Shown: positions 14,379 through 14,755 of the stretch, piece by piece
How the letters are laid out: each line of letters begins with the position of its first letter
How positions within the stretch are numbered: position 1 is the first letter of the stretch
Assembly (NCBI GenBank): GCA_017455945.1
Contig: JAFTLM010000263.1
Coordinates: 1 to 14,755, forward strand
Direction: 5' to 3'
From: Clostridia bacterium
GTDB taxonomy: Bacteria > Bacillota > Clostridia > Oscillospirales > CAG-272
Length of the DNA: 14,755 bases
The notes under the pieces: generated by a model
What the model was told of the DNA's origin: nothing
What the model saw: only the letters and a program-made list of their open reading frames with translations
Database searches by the model: none
Program-made: the position numbers and the translations under genes

Positions 14379-14401
14379 GGGCTGGGAGTAAGTCTCAGCC
14401 C
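14379..14401 (+). terminator. Hairpin after the esterase gene, weak terminator
   Basis: GGGCTGGGA / TCTCAGCCC pair over nine positions (one G-U) around a 5-base loop, 24 bases after the esterase stop. The stem is followed by ATTTAGGGG rather than a T-run, so read-through into the lipoprotein gene is likely. Confidence 0.45.
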
Positions 14402-14419
14402 ATTTAGGGGAGGTATAAG

Positions 14420-14755
14420 ATGAAAAAAATTATGGCACTATTGTTGGCAACACTTACGTTGTTCTCAAGCTGCGGACCTGCGGCAAATAGCGAAAATGCG
14501 TCCGGTGAAGAAATTACGGCGGTTCCCACTGTTACCGACCCCATTGTTACAGAACCTACGGTCACCGAACCTGTGGCGACAGAGCCTGCGGTAACCGAGC
14601 CTGCGGTAATCGAGCCTATTGTTACCGAGCCTGTTGTTACCGAGCTGATTGTAACTGAGCCCGTAGAGACTGACCCGCCCGAAACAGATCCGCCCGTAAA
14701 GGTGGAACGTGATGATTTTATAATTAAGGTTAAAGATGATACTTACGTCGTAAAC
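14420..14755 (+). CDS. Lipoprotein with VTEP-repeat stalk, N-terminal part
   Basis: The frame is open from the ATG at 14420 to the right edge (112 codons). AGGGGAGG lies six bases upstream of the start. Residues 1-17 form a lipoprotein signal (MKKIMALLLATLTL, then F-S-S) with C18 as the lipidated cysteine; Phe at -3 is tolerated but not typical. Residues about 36-92 are a low-complexity stalk of five-residue units of the form xVTEP, becoming PPETDPP at the end. A folded domain begins at about residue 95 ('DDFIIKVKDDTYVV') and is cut off, so the function is unknown. The protein would be tethered to the outer face of the membrane with the stalk spanning the wall. It lies 64 bases after the esterase stop and may be co-transcribed. 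Confidence 0.75.
   Translation, partial: MKKIMALLLATLTLFSSCGPAANSENASGEEITAVPTVTDPIVTEPTVTEPVATEPAVTEPAVIEPIVTEPVVTELIVTEPVETDPPETDPPVKVERDDFIIKVKDDTYVVN
14531..14695 (+). repeat. 15-bp repeat array encoding VTEP pentapeptides
   Basis: About ten imperfect 15-base units, such as GTTACCGAGCCTATT, encode V-T-E-P-x (residues 38-92). The units vary mainly in third codon positions, with occasional changes (VATEP, VIEP, VTEL), ending in the acidic TDPPETDPP. Such arrays commonly change length by slippage. Confidence 0.8.

Noticed and set aside
14531..14695. CRISPR-like or intergenic repeat array
   Set aside because: The 15-base units have no spacers and keep one open frame encoding VTEP units of a lipoprotein.

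Overview
The window looks like chromosomal DNA of an anaerobic Bacillota, most likely a gut-type clostridium (Oscillospirales/Lachnospirales-like). This is inferred from the moderately AT-rich sequence, strong GGAGG-type ribosome binding sites, Gram-positive signal peptides ending in SFA|E, a CxxC-rich surface-protein segment and the many AraC regulators. No rRNA, tRNA, CRISPR array, transposase or phage gene is visible. The content is a carbohydrate-utilisation and cell-surface region.

Layout. (1) Positions 1-695, minus strand: the N-terminal part of a cytoplasmic GH5/clan GH-A-like glycosidase, cut by the left edge. It is divergent from an AraC regulator at 821-1618 (+). (2) A bidirectional terminator at 1622-1647 separates this pair from a four-gene minus-strand operon read from 9179 down to 1712. 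The operon encodes a 767-residue iron-sulfur protein built from three QueG-like modules, two Gfo/Idh/MocA oxidoreductases, and a 1045-residue secreted protein of unknown function. The first three genes overlap end to start and the fourth follows after 18 bases. (3) A second AraC regulator (9359-10123, +) diverges from this operon, with good promoters in both directions. (4) After a convergent terminator hairpin comes a third AraC regulator (10393-11304, -). It is divergent from a 948-residue secreted SGNH esterase (11509-14355, +). (5) The start of a lipoprotein with a VTEP-repeat stalk (14420 onward) runs off the right edge.

How it works together. The same arrangement occurs three times: an AraC/cupin-type regulator divergent from the enzyme gene or operon it probably controls, with repeat elements or well-formed promoters between them. 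The secreted esterase, the large secreted protein and the lipoprotein would act on an external glycan. The GH5-like enzyme (no signal peptide seen) would act on imported oligosaccharide. The two Gfo/Idh/MocA proteins would oxidise, reduce or epimerise a sugar derivative inside the cell. The odd member is the tri-modular QueG-like Fe-S protein heading the operon. Its linkage to two sugar oxidoreductases suggests a low-potential reductive step in a sugar pathway and is the best candidate for an undescribed system. The two large secreted proteins share a homologous C-terminal domain of about 110-125 residues, so they probably belong to the same surface machinery. Protein functions are inferred from motifs read by eye; no database search was possible.
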